From Heliopora coerulea (taxonomy: Eukaryota; Cnidaria; Anthozoa; Scleralcyonacea; Helioporidae), in contig JASJOG010000006.1 of NCBI GenBank assembly GCA_030142905.1, positions 3,708,501-3,772,500 on the forward strand: a stretch of 64,000 bases of DNA. Direction: 5' to 3'. A model generated the notes under the pieces. That model did not search any database. It worked only from the letters and a program-made list of their open reading frames with translations, and was not told the origin of the DNA. Shown piece by piece: positions 21,943-36,034 of the stretch (its first letter is position 1; each line of letters opens with the position of its first letter). Made by a program: the position numbers and the translations under genes.

Positions 21943-23312
21943 ATATCAATTGCTCTACTGCAAAGGTGCAATTTAAGAGTTTATGTCCAACATGTACTAA
22001 TCTTAAGCCTCTAGCCATGGGTTGAGCTAATTGCATGTTTAAAAAACGAGCAGGAGCGCTTTATCGGGTATGAAACATGAGGTGATAGCTAAGTGTTTTA
22101 GGTCCAATAAAGCAAGTACTGTGAGTTTTTTTGAACAGCTTAGAAAACAAACCCCTTTATATGCTAATTCGTGAAGGAATTTTGATAATTAATGTTTTCT
22201 AAGCCAAGAAAATTGGAGGAGAAAAGCGTGTTCTTATCACATACAAAGACACGACACGGTTATGATTTTTTTTTGTATTTTCCTCATGAATACTTAATGA
22301 GTTTTAAAGTAAAGTGCAAACATTCTTGTGAAAGTTTGATTCCAACCTCTATTAATTACCAATAAGCTTCAAATTTTCAGTACAGATAGGTTTGTTTGCT
22401 TTTCTTCAACCTACAAAATCTCTGGCTCTAAAACAAGATTGTTAATAATTTTGTAGAGTTACACAATTCCACTATTGAGGGAGATGAATTATGTACATCT
22501 CAATTGAAGCACCTTCAACCAAAATTCTGAAATGTGTTTGAAATATAGACATGCACATATGGTAATTACACTTTTTTAAAAAAAGATCCTGCTAGGTCTT
22601 TATCTGAAATAAAGAAATAAAACTTTATTTATTAAGATTAATACTAAATAGAAAATAATGCACCAATGACCTTGTGGCCCACAAATGATGAATATAAAAA
22701 AAGAAAAATTACAATTCACAAATTTTTGCATGACAAATTGAAGGGCTTGGATATAATGTTTTCTGGGTAACACCTGACGATTTTTTTCAGCAGAATGAAG
22801 GTGTTTGACCCCTAATGGATTCAGGGCAACAAACTTCCTTTCAATTTCACTTAATCCATTGAACAAGTGGAATACGTATTTTTGTTCTCCAGATGAGAAA
22901 ACTACTAGTCTGAAAAAAGAAAAAAAAAGACCATTTCTTATGTAACTAAACAGTCAAAAGTTGATCTTTAATGTCAATCTCCTGCAACAAGCTTGCTTGT
23001 CCAATCGGACAATGGCAATTAAATTTTTTCTTGTCCAAATAGAAAAGCCACCCATCCTGGACTTTTGGATGGTCAAAGTTTCTTGCCCTGAGGTTAAAAC
23101 AGTAAATACAAAACTAATGACATTGATAATATGAGAAATTCAATATAATATAATTATAATGATATCAAACAATAAAATCAGTAAAATTAAATTAAAATTA
23201 CATTTTGATCTAAAGATATTACATTTGATAAATGAAATTTCAAGTTCCAGCTTTGTGTTAAAATACAGTAGCTACAAGTAACTATTTCGGTCATTGTATC
23301 ACCAGTATTGTA
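21943..23312. other. Intergenic, no recognisable gene
   Basis: The minus-strand open stretch 22600-22866 has no recognisable similarity. No RNA gene was seen. Confidence 0.3.
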
Positions 23313-23847
23313 CAGTAAGTGATGTTACAAAAGTAACGCGTTACTTATTACTTTTCCAAGTAATTCACTTGTAATTAGTTACTTTTACTCCTGAAGAAAC
23401 GTTTTCCTGCAATCATTTACAAAAGTTTGTAGGATCACGTTACTATCCAAAGCAAATAGAGTAGACCCTTAAATTACTTTTCATGGTATATGAACTTCGC
23501 CAGCTCAAAACTGACACACAAACTGTGAAATTTTTCAAAGTGTTATGAATGACTCCGCTAAGATGAGTGGCCAAAACAATGCAACTAGCTAAGCATTGAA
23601 GTCTGTATGGAGACAAAAATACGTATCCTATAATTGGCTATATTTTTCCATGCTTTCACTTGATTGTTCATCCGACCTTGTAACCAAAATTGTTCAGTCT
23701 TTCATGCGATATGTCTGAGTTTCTGTCAAAGACGTTAGTATATTTACTTTTTTAGGTAATTAATAAGGAAAGCGATTTATTACTTTCAAAAAATAACTGC
23801 AAAAGTAATGATAGTAATCCCAAGAGTTCAGTAACTTTACAACACTG
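23313..23847. mobile_element. hAT-like short element (candidate)
   Basis: The left end has CAGT followed by TGTTACAAAAGTAACGCG, and the complement of the right end reads CAGTGTTGTAAAGTTACTG. Such CAGTG-TGTAA-AAGTTAC ends are typical of short hAT relatives. No convincing 8-bp duplication was found, and the ends match imperfectly. Confidence 0.4.
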
Positions 23848-24191
23848 CACGTCGCATCAGTTTAGCAACTCTATCCAAACTAAAAATAGAAATAGGTAAG
23901 CATTTCCAAGGGGACGACACTTTTTCCATCACAGCAATGTCAGTTTTAATCCTGTAATATCTGAATAAAATGTCAATGGATCATGTTTGTTTAACACGAA
24001 AAGTACATTGAACAATTGGAATAACTTCATTCTTGTGAAAACTTAAAAATTAGCTTAGGATTACGCTAAACAAACAGATAAGCCGTTACTCGCCGCGGAG
24101 ATAACATGGTGCTGTTTTATAGAGAAAACGCGCGCCATTCCTCGCGATAATTTTTTCATCAATAGCACTGTAAGCAGGCAGTTAGAACTTT

Positions 24192-27100
24192 TTACGATCC
24201 CACAACTTCCATGGTCCAGAGAAGAGGATGACTTGTTTCAATCTCAACTGAAGAACTTCCATCAAATGCATTTGAAGTACTGACTAGTTTTCCAAATTCC
24301 AAAGCACGATTAGCTATAAGGAAGATTAAAAAATGTTCACAAAAAATATTGACCATCCATGCCCAGCAACACTAAATAGTGACTGATATCAGTGACTGAC
24401 ACTGGAACAGAACAATAATGTCAAATATGTATGCTCCTCAAGCTCGAAACTTAGAAAAGTTTCAAAGCCCCAAACAGTATTCGAACCCGTCACCTTCTAA
24501 TCGCCAGTGAGACGCTACCCTATAACCACTGTGTTACACAGACCCAGATGGTAGAGCAAACGCTACTGATTGTTTTGGTTCCTAATAAACTTAATTATTG
24601 TACAGAATGTGTAGCTTGATGTGTTTAAATTTCAAATGCGCACTCTTCAGAGGCTATGAAACGTTTGAGTTAAGAACTTGAGGCTTACGCGTAATTGAGA
24701 TTTACACACACCAAGCTACTACTACATTCTCTACAATATTGCACTATACCTTCAACGGCCAGTAATCTGTAGAACAAAAAATATGGTGGGCGGTGAACAG
24801 CCCACTGGGGACTGGAATGTAAATGAACAGTCAAACATCTACATTATAGCACATGTACAATACGTGCCAAACACGCATGCGTATAAAGTGTTGATTGTTA
24901 TTCTTTCTTGTGTACTGAGCTCTCTAGATTTAACTTCCTCTCCTAAAAAATTTGTACATGTAAGGCTTTTAGGTCACTATAATCTAAGAATGTGGAAATT
25001 AAAATCTGATCCTTGTCTTGTTTTGCTTTATAATGACAGACAAATAATGTCATCTATATGAGAGAAATAATGGCGTCTACATGGAAGAAATTGAACGGCA
25101 AACACAATGTACAAAATGCTACCTCACTAAAAAGTTGCAACCAAAATAAGCCACCTCTAATTTAAAACCATCCAACTTTTACTGGAAATTGGTCTGAATG
25201 CACAGTTCGTGGCTTATTTTAGCAAATCCATACAATTAGCAAACCATGGCCTAATTCAAGCCTGGTTCGGACGTTTGTCATAATCAATCATAACAACATG
25301 TTGAAGCACAGTCAGCACCCCAAGGTCAACTGAACTCTGTAGTTCTCAAGTACAAAGGATTTAACTAACCATGATGTACTAACTGCACTTGTGTATCTCG
25401 TAATGACTACAGTATGATTGCGAGGAATGTGTGAATCAGTCTTTATAACATCTAAAAGACCCCATTATGAATTTCCTGAAGCAACAAAATTACCACTTTT
25501 TCTGGGGATTTAGTTTGCTTTAAGTTTACCGTAATTCATTTAGTACAATTTTTTGATACCCATTTACAATTTTGTTCTACTAAAAAGTTAAACAATTTTA
25601 TTACACAGAGAGTGCCATCTAGGTACAGTCTGCAGTTTAAAATCCCTATCAAAACTATTGGCAACTGACTTTGGTAAACCACTGTAAACTATGTCCAGCT
25701 GTAAACTATGAATGTAAAATATGAATGTAAAATATGAATGTAAAATATGAATGTAAAATATGTGAAAAACTTAAGAAAACATGACACCAAAATATCCAGT
25801 CAAGTAAGAAAATCTATACCAAAGAAGTTACAGCAATGAGATATAAATGAAATTGTTCGCAAGTTTAAATTAATGTTGACAGGCCATTTTTATTTCCAAT
25901 GCACACATTTCTGGTGGCAATGACAAGAAACATGAAAGGTATCTCAATGCCAAACTTTAAATCATTCATCCCCATGCAATCCACAATTCTTTCCTTTCAT
26001 TTAATCACTTACAATACAAGTTATTCTGTCCAGCAAGAGCAGATAAAAACATCAGCTTAGGTACTGTAATTCATTTCCTTAGAATTTTATTTTGTTTCTT
26101 TTATTGTTTGACATTTTACCCCCTAACAAATTAATGGTTTCCTCAAGCAGGTTGATAAAGCATTGTGTGCTTTATTCCTATGGTTAGTCACTTTGGCTTT
26201 TGCACACTACCATTCCCTTTGGTCCTCTGCCTGCTTCTCTCATTTTCTTTTTGCTGTTCAATGTGAAAAATCTCAGTTGATCAGTCTTAATTATAAAATT
26301 TCGATCCCATTTTGATTAGATTCTATTGATTTTTTTATATCACATTGTATTTTTCAGTCAATTGATTTTTTTGGACATAAAAAAATTCTTACCAAATTTT
26401 TACTTCACTTCATATTCCACACCAATGAAAAGCTTCATTAGCATGAATTTTATGAATTTGAAGAGTGTGGGTTTCATGGTTTTGATCAACTAGTTTTTCA
26501 GTTATGACTTATCTACCAGAGTCACATTATCAAGTGATATCCAAAACAGATTTCACAAAAACACAGCACAATTATGTCTACAAGTACTGTATGCTCTACT
26601 CACAAAGGTTCCACTTTAGTCCTGTAGTTGTAACACTCTCACATTTGGAGCCCACAGGAATTAAGCCACAAGTACTTCCTTCAAGGCCCGAATTTACATA
26701 AATCTTGTGTTTGCCCTGGGAAAAACAAATTATAGTATAATAGATCATAAAAATAATTTAGTTTTTCAGGTTTCACTGCACCACCTGGAAACAGTACTGA
26801 CTGTGATCAGTGGTAAGCTACAATCTGTATTCCTTATTATTTGTCAAACATTTGACTAGCCCATCAGAGGTTTGGTCTCACTTCAATCAAGCATAGATAT
26901 CTGTGAGACCTGACCATTTGAACAACAATCTGATCGTTTTACTCTCAGCCATCTTACCAGATTTACTTATTAGATATATGGAGATGCTATTAAAGAATTT
27001 CTGGCTCAATAACAGGAAAAATTAAAACAGAACATGAACCCCTGTTTTTGCTATAGTGTGAAAACTAAAGCACAACAAAATCATATTAATCAACATGTAT

Positions 27101-30100
27101 GTTTATATCAAGATTCAATGTGTGCCCAAATGAAAATTAATCTTTTAGTAGGAAAACCTGCAATCACCCAAACATGTTTTACAATGATGTCCTAAACAGG
27201 ATACATTTGGTCTGATTTCATGAACACTTCACCAGCAGTCCATGATCAAAATGGCAAAAGCTGACAGAGGCAAATTGACACAACAGAGCACTGAAGCAGT
27301 GAATCTACAAGTTAGAGCACCCTAAATTTTTACTCTATGTGTAGTTACTTTTCATTTTTAATTGAATTTGAATTACTTCACAAGAAAAAGGAAAAAGCTA
27401 CAAAAGCCAAACAAATATAGTAGTTTGGCCTAAAAAGAGTACTTTAGTCTGTACAGGAGAGGAATGTACAATACTGTATGTACACCCCTAGCACCATACA
27501 TCTACTGTACACATCAATCTGTACCTGACAAAAATGCCTTTGGCATGTCTACAATGCCCATAGTTGTATACTATACCTGTACTGGTACAGTAGTTCTGTC
27601 AACAAATCCATTAATCTCATACTGTAGTTCATTGTGTGACAATCTCATTATTAATAGCACTACCAGTAAACATCAGCACGATTACATGTATCAGTATATA
27701 ACTACTATAAATTATAGAAATTCTTATCTTTTAGTTACTTATTGCTGATCTAATATCTATGGAGCTCATTATGATTCACTGGGATTTATTTTAATTGCTT
27801 TTCCTGACCATGTGTTAATTGTTTTCAACTATTCAATACTCACAGGTTGAAGAAGAAAAGCTAGTGAATCATTGGACAAAAGAATAACAGGCTTGTCAGT
27901 AATCTCTGTGGCTTCAAAAAGTGTGTTGATATTGGCCATGATATGATGAAGTAGACCAGAGAATACTCCCAGCACAAAAATAGCTTCAACCTGTCACATT
28001 CATTTCAGACAATAAATCAATTACTTAACAAATTTAATTAGAAAGCTAACTTTTAGTACCTGAATACTGTTTTTTCTTTATCATTGTTATCTATCAACAC
28101 CAGCACTCTAATACTTACAATTACTGTATTATTTTATCTAACTACTTTGTAACAGATTACCACCAGACTACCATATTTAAAGGGGAGTTGTGCCATGTTC
28201 TTCATCCACAAAGTTTCATTAGAAATTTACATAATTATTATGTACACTTGAGACACTTGTTATGAATGTACATGTATTTATTAGTATTAAAGTGGTTTCT
28301 CTGAGACATAACCAACAAAAACTAACCTGGATCACCTAGTTTCAATTGACAGGTCTTAGAGATGCATTATCTTCTTTCTTGGTGTATTATACAAAAATTT
28401 TATTTAGTACTGTGCATTACTGAGTAAATCCCTGGAGAAGTCTTATTAATAACATTTTCATCTTTTCAAAGGTGTCTTTTTCCATATCCTTATCTCATTA
28501 TATCAATAAATTTCTTAGACTGAGGTATTAGTACAACACATAGTCAGAGATTAATTTTTTTCTCCTCTTATCACATTACAAGGTTAGCACAGCAGCACAG
28601 AGAGGGATATAATATCTAATTTTCCTCTGCCTTTTGTACAGCAGGACCAATGATGTTGACACCACACAATGCTCCTTATACATGAAAATTTAATACAGTG
28701 CATGTATAATATTATGTGCAAGCAACAACATTGTCTTACATAATATGAAAAAACTTAATATTAATAATTATTTCACCATTCAGAATAACAATGCAAATAA
28801 CTAAATGCAGTATTCAGATTTTGGGCATGAGAAAATGCAAGAGTACCCACATGTTAACCTGCTTCATAGCTATCACCATTGATAGTTTCTACATGCTTTG
28901 TTCATGCATTTACTGAATGGTTCTAATGTATGATACAACTGCTAAAAAAAATTTACTGGAATTGCAAACCCTGAACTACAAGTAGAGTAACTGCTTGTAA
29001 CAGAAGTTGTTATTACTGCTATGTACCATGGGAAAATTGACAAAGAAACACATGGTAAAAATGGTGGGAGAACAGTAGAATTGTCTTAAATGAGTCAAAA
29101 CCTTTAACAAATTACACAGTCCATCACTGATTATTGTGCACTGCTTTCTGAAAACAAGAAGTTACCTGTTCATCACCACAACTTGATATTAAATGCGATA
29201 ATGCTTTAGTGAAGTCTGTGTGATTTTGATCTGGTGTATTGACTATCTTTGCACCCTACAATAATGAAGACTAGCACTGAGAATGGTTGATGCACAGGGC
29301 TTTTTTACCACAATTTATACATGCAGTACATGACACCAGTCCTGTGTACAGTATTACTTTTGAATTCATGTAATTTTATGATGCACAGTATAACTAATGT
29401 TACAGTATTGTAGTACAGTGTACTTGTGCAGGTGCATTATGGTTATCTACTGTACATGTACACTATACATTCAAAGATACAAATTATTCCACATAACAAT
29501 AAATTTAAATTTATTAAAATAAGTTTTTAATAGGTAAAATAATGTCATAATAGACATTAAATTTAATACCACAGTAGATAAATGTAGAGAAGGGCAACCT
29601 CCTTCTTGGGTTTACATGGTAAGGTGTCAGGGCATAATGGGGTAACAAAACAAATCTGGTAAGGTGTAGTGCTACTTTCAGATAAAATTCAACATTCCAA
29701 ACATTTACTGTACTATATGCCAGCCTTTTCATTTGACATGTGTGATCGCATGCATTAGCACATGTGCAAACTGTACTGCGTGTGCTATTTGTTGCACGTG
29801 TGGAAGGTCATCTTCATGTCTTCTTGGTCCCATTGCCTATGAGGTGAAACTGACACTTGCACTTCCTTTGTGGGAATTAGAGAACTCTACTGACACCATT
29901 GATGAATTTTTTAACCACTACCTATAGCTCATTTTAGCATTTTAGGCTGACAGTAAAATGAGGGCATGTTTTCTCCCTCATAGGATATTTTGAAGGGAGG
30001 GGAAGGGTTAAAAGCTGCCAAACACATGAGATTAGTTTTATTTCAGAATCATCCTCAGAGATATACATGAACAGAAATTTTTCATGATAATCTGACACAA

Positions 30101-33100
30101 CTGAAGTCAACTGAAAAGTGTTGACTGAAGCTGGATTTGAACTTGCACCTTCAGGATACCAGCCAGCCACTGGACCTGTTGAGTTATCAATTCCTGAAGG
30201 TGCAAGTTCAAATCTTACCCAAGTCAACATTTTTCAGTTGACTTCAGCAGTGTCAGATTATCATGAAAAATTTCAGTTCATGTATATCTCTAAGGATGAT
30301 TCTGAAATAGATTTGGAACACTGCACATCCTCTAATGGATAAATATTAACTTGTCATGAGAATATCTCGTGCACTTAAGTTGGATAAAAACTCACCTCTA
30401 CTCCCTGTGGACTCAATAGCTTAACAATTAGAGCAACGGACTGGTATCCCGAGGGTATAAGTTCAAATCCAGCTCAAGTCAACATTTTTTAGTTGACTTT
30501 GGCAGTGTCAGATTATCATGAAAAATTTCTGTTCATGGGAGATTAGTGATGTGTGATAAAAGCAAAAAAGCCAATCTGTCCATGCTTTCAAACCACTGGA
30601 ATTGAAGATTGTGAGAACAGCATATATGCAATGGTGAGGATTTTTTTAGCCAAAATACTGGACAGATGAAAAGAACTATGGAAATAACTATGGAAACAAC
30701 ACTATTACCACTTTTGCTAATCATTTCTGAGCAAAATTACCTGCTGCAAGATACAACTCAACCAAAGTTCTCAATGCAATTACACTAAGTTTGCCACAGT
30801 ACCATTGGAATCAGAAGAGTGTAGCAATCAATACATTGAGAATAGTGCAATTAGCACTGTGAGATAATTCTGAAGATTCTGATATTTTTCATAATTCTGA
30901 TCATGATGCTTTTGAAGAAGAAAATGTACAGCATTAACTCTTTCTCTACCCATTTGTTTGAAGCCAGAAATGAGAATATGAAACTTTAAAAAACCATATT
31001 TTCTCCATTACTTTGTTTAATGGCTTTGTTTGCATCTTCTACTTGCCATTTGCATTTATTTTAAGATTAACTGTACAACTTGTCAGAGATCATATTGAGT
31101 CATTGTGATCACAGATTTAGTTCAAATGCTGTTTGGAATAAGTGACATCTCCAATATAGTCTAGAGGCAATTCAGCATGTATTTCTGTGTAATTACATGT
31201 ACTAATAACAGTCTCAACAGTGTAGTTCTAACAGTTACGCATGTGAGCAATAATCTTGGGGAAAACTGAATATGGTTTATCTATTAACATAATGATCAAT
31301 TGAATATAATGGTATCCAGCCAGATAATCTGGCCAGATTTTCTTTCACTATCTGGCAAATCTGGTATCCAGTCAGATAGTAAAAATTATTATCCAGAGCA
31401 CCTCTAGTTTACAAGACATTAATATTCAGAGTTTGCTCCATTTTGTATACTAGACAGCAAAACCTAAAAATGTACAATACTTAGTACATACCTGCTAAGT
31501 TAAAAACTGTTTAATATTATAAATTAATTTACTGCAGTAACTATACTAACATACAGTGTATGAGACTTACTTTCCGCTTATAGTAATCAAGAACATCATT
31601 TTTTATCGAGTCAAAATCTCCAGTTACAAATTGAGGTAAGAATTTATCCCTGTAAAAGAACAACATAATTCAGTCAAAGAATTACTGTCTCAATTGATAG
31701 TGTCTGAAATAATGAAATAAAGACAATGTTCTCAGTAAATGTTTGTCATACTACAGTATACAGTAATTATAATAGTTTTCTGGGTCACATACAATAAATT
31801 ACATATTATTAATTTTAATTAATTTGCTCATTTTTCTTTTAAGATAAGGAGTGGGGGACAGACAGAACTACTACACCATTTGTTGTTCATTACCAGAAAA
31901 TATGCAGTCATTAATGCCAACTTCAAACTGATTAACACAAAAATACATTTACTTTAATGAATCAACATTTTTAATGCTTTTGTGATGTTCATTTAAAATT
32001 TTTGCACAAAAAGCAACATTTATTAGCATTAAGAAGCAACCATTTGCTGATCAAAGGGCATCCAATAGTGCCAACAGATGACCATTAACACCATTCCACT
32101 ATTCAACCCCAGAACAGACTGGGCAACTGTTTTGCATAATTTAATTTTTATTCTCCTTAATGTGCAGTAGAATATGTAAATGGTTGTCTGTTGATACTAA
32201 TGAATGCCCTTTGATGTAAGTTGGGTATCTATGGTAACAAATATCACTTTCTATGCACAAATTTTAAATAAATGCAACAAAAGTGTAATTGAGTGTTGAT
32301 CCAATAAAATGAATGTATTTTGCATTAATGAGTTTGAGGTAGCTATCAATGATAGTATATTTTCTGGTAATGAAGTACTATATAGCAAAAGGTGTAATGA
32401 TTTCATTTTCTATACAGCTATAATTACATTGGTATGGATCAACACTTCTGCAAACCCTGTTAACTGCAATGCACCTTAGTATTTAAATGGGAGAACAAAT
32501 TTCACTTCTATATCCAGCAACACTGAAACTTGGTATGCTTCAGCTTCTTGGAATGGTTTATCAATTTAACTGAGATATAGTACAGACTTTGTTGACACAT
32601 GGAACAATTAATAAACTTTCATTGGTATTTTTTTGTATGCACATCAGTCAGCTTCTTTAGGCTTATTTAAAGACAAAAATTCTTCCAATTTCATCCATAA
32701 CAAGGGGAGCTAGTTAATATAGTCATAAAAGAGTATTATATCAGGCACCACCATTTTATGAACAAGGTTTGTGTGTTACTCTGAGCAATAATCACTTCCA
32801 ACAGTCCAAAGACCCTCAGTGGTTCTAAACATACAGTAGAATCATTGGCCTATGTTCAAGTTTGTGATACCTTAGATTTTATTTTTACACAACATATGAT
32901 TACCATTAATAGTTACCTTTCACTTTCTTTAGTAACATCATAAAGTTCATTTGCCCCTCCATCAACACAAATGGTTACAGAAGCTGCAAAATGTCGAGAA
33001 TGACATCATAGAATGACATCTCAACAGCTTTTCTTACATCTGTTTGTTCATTAAATTCCAGCATTTATGTAAAAATAAGGTCGAGCTCTCACCAATCTTC

Positions 33101-33386
33101 CAGAGGGTTCTCAGCTTCTCTTGACTTTGAGACAACGGTCTATTCAAAATAACTAATCCAATGTTCTTTTCTAATGAACACACACAAAAAAATAAAGTTC
33201 TACAATCCAAAGAAATTCATAATATGAAATACTTATTTTGAGCTATTGCCAGTTGCATTAAATTAACTGTGAAATTTGCGAGAACACCTTCAAGAAAGTC
33301 TGCTTGGTAATAATGCTTGGTAATCTACCTTTCTGTGGCTGAGTAAGATAAGTAAGAGGCGCCCACTGACGCGTTTCAGCTGACAT
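24192..33386 (-). CDS. TPK1: TPK1, thiamine pyrophosphokinase
   Basis: Eight exons in gene order: 33329-33386, 33093-33170, 32917-32983, 31571-31649, 29166-29255, 27844-27990, 26604-26715 and 24192-24313; 250 residues plus stop (human 243). All introns are GT-AG and every phase joins cleanly. The enzyme transfers pyrophosphate from ATP to thiamine, making thiamine diphosphate in the cytosol. Visible motifs: LVILNRPL (25-32), CVDGGAN (51-57), GDFDSI (78-83, metal-binding Asp), [11 protein letters not shown] (101-111), [23 protein letters not shown], the C-terminal thiamine-binding domain [21 protein letters not shown], and HPLLWTMEV. Odd point: the usual GGxxGRxDQ loop reads GVFSGLLHH (132-140), losing the conserved Arg and Asp. 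The gene is convergent with MDH1B. Introns hold SINE-like and dispersed repeats. Confidence 0.93.
24476..24546 (-). repeat. tRNA-derived SINE head
   Basis: The minus strand has an A-box-like TAACACAGTGGTTATAGGGT and a B box GGGTTCGAATAC in tRNA-like spacing, but the acceptor stem does not close. The head resembles the unit at 51498-51570 (shared GCGTCTCAC and AGAAGGT). It lies in TPK1 intron 7. Confidence 0.6.
25708..25762. repeat. 13-bp tandem repeat, four copies
   Basis: The unit is AATGTAAAATATG, repeated four times almost perfectly, in TPK1 intron 7. Confidence 0.9.
30041..30308. repeat. Two tRNA-derived SINE-like units head to head
   Basis: The arms 30041-30165 (minus) and 30185-30308 (plus) are inverted copies. 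Each has a B-box-like GCAAGTTCAAATC, then AAGTCAACATTTTT and a body ending GATGATTCTGAAATA. Both heads are truncated where they meet. They lie in TPK1 intron 4. Confidence 0.65.
30405..30537 (+). repeat. tRNA-derived SINE-like unit, third copy
   Basis: A longer head is kept here: A-box-like TAGCTTAACAATTAGAGCAA, then GGACTGGTATCCCGAGGG and B-box-like AAGTTCAAATCC. The body matches the pair at 30041-30308 but is cut off after AAAAATTTCTGTTCATG. Confidence 0.65.
32095..32400 (+). repeat. Dispersed repeat, copy B
   Basis: Counterpart of 15820-16120, in the same orientation, in TPK1 intron 3. Class unknown. Confidence 0.55.
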
Positions 33387-35328
33387 TTCTGTAACAAATA
33401 CCCATTCACTCGGTGCACAAAGTTAATGCACGTTCAACACACGTTTGATGGGAAAGTATTCCAGCTGACTAGTGATGGGTCGATATTGATACCAGTTATT
33501 TGATGCCAGTTATTTGATGCCATCTGTACCACAGCACCTGGATGTGTTTGTAACTGTAAATTTGACACACGTGTTCACGAGCCTGCGTTCGTTTTCTCCT
33601 CACAACGAGGAAGTAGTGTGCAGTCTGTGCGGTCGGGCATGGTGTGAGTCTGTTGCTGGTTCATAAACAGAATTGATCAACAAGGGGGATATATTCACCC
33701 CTTTTTGTGTTTTCTCCCTCAACGGCAGTGGCGTAACTGTGGTTGAAATATCGAGGTGCACCCAAGGGGGCATAACCATTTGGAGGGGGGGGGGGACACT
33801 AGATATTTCTCTATAAAACTTTTTTATTAAATTTAGTGAATTTTGATATTTTGCATTTACATGGTTGGTGAACTACAGTACCAAAATAGCTCAAAATACA
33901 AGTTGACCTCAAATTTGGTTTATAAAATCAAGGGCGAAGACAGCCCCCAAAAGGTGGGGGGCGGCTAATGGCTATCGGATGTAACTTAGCACAGAAATTA
34001 AGGCAAATAACTTAAAGAAGAGTTTTTGCAGGATATTGTTCCAACAAATGTTGTAAAGCTGTACGGCTTTCATAAATTTTAGGAAACTTTTTTGATTTTT
34101 AAATTATGTAATCGCATGTCTACGTATCTTACAATAATTTTTTTTTTATTATAAAGCTTTGAAATAGAACAGAAACTCACACAAAAAACGGTGACGGAGG
34201 CCCTACGTGTACTACTACATGCACGTTTTAAACATTAAAACGTCCAAAGTACTTAATCCTTTCATCATGCAAATCCACAAATTCTTTTTCCTTTTTGTTC
34301 TTTTTTTTTCTCTTTCCTTTTTATGTCTGCTAGAGACCATATATTGAACAAAGTACGCTGTCTTTTTGCCATTGAGCTTTTGTTTACGAGGAAAGCCACG
34401 CAAAACGCGTGTTTTCTGATGGCTGCTGAAGACTAGTGCGAACATCTCGGGACATATCCATGGTTGCCTCTCCACAGTTTTAGTTTTATTGATCAATTAT
34501 TACACTTTAGTCGGGGACTTTTTTTCCACTTGATGTTACGCCACATTTCCTCCAGATGTCAAGATTCATTAAATATGAAAGTACAAATTTTGTTTTTTTC
34601 GGCAGAAATGGGGGGGCTCTGTCCCCCAACTTTAAAAGTGGAGGGGCTCAAGCCCCCTTTGTCCCCCTATATCTCCGCCCCTGAAAATGTTTAAATGGTT
34701 TGGAGGATGTTTGTGCAAATTATTGATATAACTGATGTAAGGATAGGTTTTTATCGATTGTGCTAGTAAAAGTAGCACTTTTGCTTCCAGCACTGCTTGT
34801 TTTTAACCAAAATTATGCTAAAATTATGCTTGTTTTTTTCAAAATTATGCTTCTTTTTCTGAAATTATGCTTCCACAAATTAACTTCAAAAGCTCGAAAT
34901 TAAATGCTTGTTTTTTATATAGTAAAGAAAGCAAAACATGTCATTGTTTCCAACGTTGTCTAGCCTTTAATAGATAGCTCCTTATCCCCTGAAATGTTTT
35001 AAATACAACACAAAATTGCACTGATAGCTTGATATCATAGTTAGTGTCCTCAAAAAGTTCCCTCCAGCATTACATTTGCTTGCAAGTAATCAAGTTAAAG
35101 AACATTCATTGAATCGACAAATTTTGGGAAAAAAAAACATATAACAGCAGTTCAGTTAAATTTAACCATTTTGTTTTGACTTCGAGAGCGTGGACTGGGT
35201 CGGAACTAAAGTTCCCATGAGACTCAGGCACCTAGACTAAGGCCCACCAAGAGACAGAATTCATAACAAGACTGAACAAAGATTATAAATTAACTCAGTA
35301 TAAGCAAAATCTGACTTATTGGAGAGTT
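33387..35328. other. Upstream region of TPK1 with transposon-like debris
   Basis: The TPK1 promoter must lie near 33390-33700, but no clear element was seen. CAGTGGCGTAACTG at about 33727 and the complement of 34660-34685 (GGGGCGGAGATATAGGGGG) may be two ends of a short element with a G-run at 33785-33795. The ends do not match well. Confidence 0.3.
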
Positions 35329-35548
35329 ATGGCCCTAGCAATGTGCTGTGTAACTGATAAAAATATGCCGGTTATGCTGGCAGTGCTACTTCCACAAAAA
35401 ATGGCAAAGATGGGCTCGTTTTCCCAAAATGTAATTATACCCAAAAATGTGCTAGCACGATCGATAAAAGCTTATGTAAGTGACCCGACTGCGAGAGAGG
35501 CATATTGGATTGAAAGGTTATGTAACGAATCATTATGTTTAAATATTA
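35329..35548 (+). pseudogene. Possible C-terminal remnant of a GIY-YIG retroelement ORF
   Basis: The translation ends in REAYWIERLCNESLCLN, which resembles the end of Penelope-type GIY-YIG domains (Glu within EAYWI, then LN). It is broken by a Harbinger-like insertion at 35549. A Penelope-type end motif follows at 36035, beyond the insertion. The similarity is short and I hold it as tentative. Confidence 0.3.
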
Positions 35549-35972
35549 GGCCCCCTAAAAAAACCATAGTTTATCACCCCCGTCCGCATTGCAATTTTGA
35601 CCCGCATGAAATTTTTTTTTATTTTTTAAAATTGAATTTTGTGGCTTATTCCTGGCCGGCAGTGTGAGGAAAATCGTCTAAAATCACAGCTGTAGCCGTT
35701 TGATTTCCATTGAGGAAAATTTGAAGGCCAATCGGGTACCCTCATTTTATGAGTAAGACCATAGGCCTATTAGAAACATGAGTTTGATATTTAATATCTT
35801 TGTGAGCTGAAAACAGTGATGAGGAAAGGAAATTTCTGACAATTGCCTTCATAACGTCTGCCTCCATTTCCTCAGAAAAAAAAATTAAAAATAAAACAAA
35901 AAAATCGCCCGTCCGCATCACTTTTTCCCGGTGGCAAGGATGATAAACTAATTGGGGTTTTTTTAGGAGGCC
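35549..35972. mobile_element. Harbinger-like short element
   Basis: Ends GGCCCCCTAAAAAAACCA and, on the complement of the right end, GGCCTCCTAAAAAAACCCC. Both sides have TTA (35546-35548 and 35973-35975). No transposase in the 424 bp. Confidence 0.65.
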
Positions 35973-36034
35973 TTATTGCAGGCTTGATAGATATAAAAGA
36001 CTAAATTTCTGAATTTCTTCGACATCTTGGAAGA

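Noticed and set aside
22600..22866. 88-codon minus-strand ORF between the pogo element and TPK1
   Set aside because: It does not encode the TPK1 C-terminus, which was found at 24192-24313, and resembles no known family.
24476..24546. Functional tRNA gene
   Set aside because: The acceptor stem does not close and the anticodon arm is irregular; the head is SINE-like.
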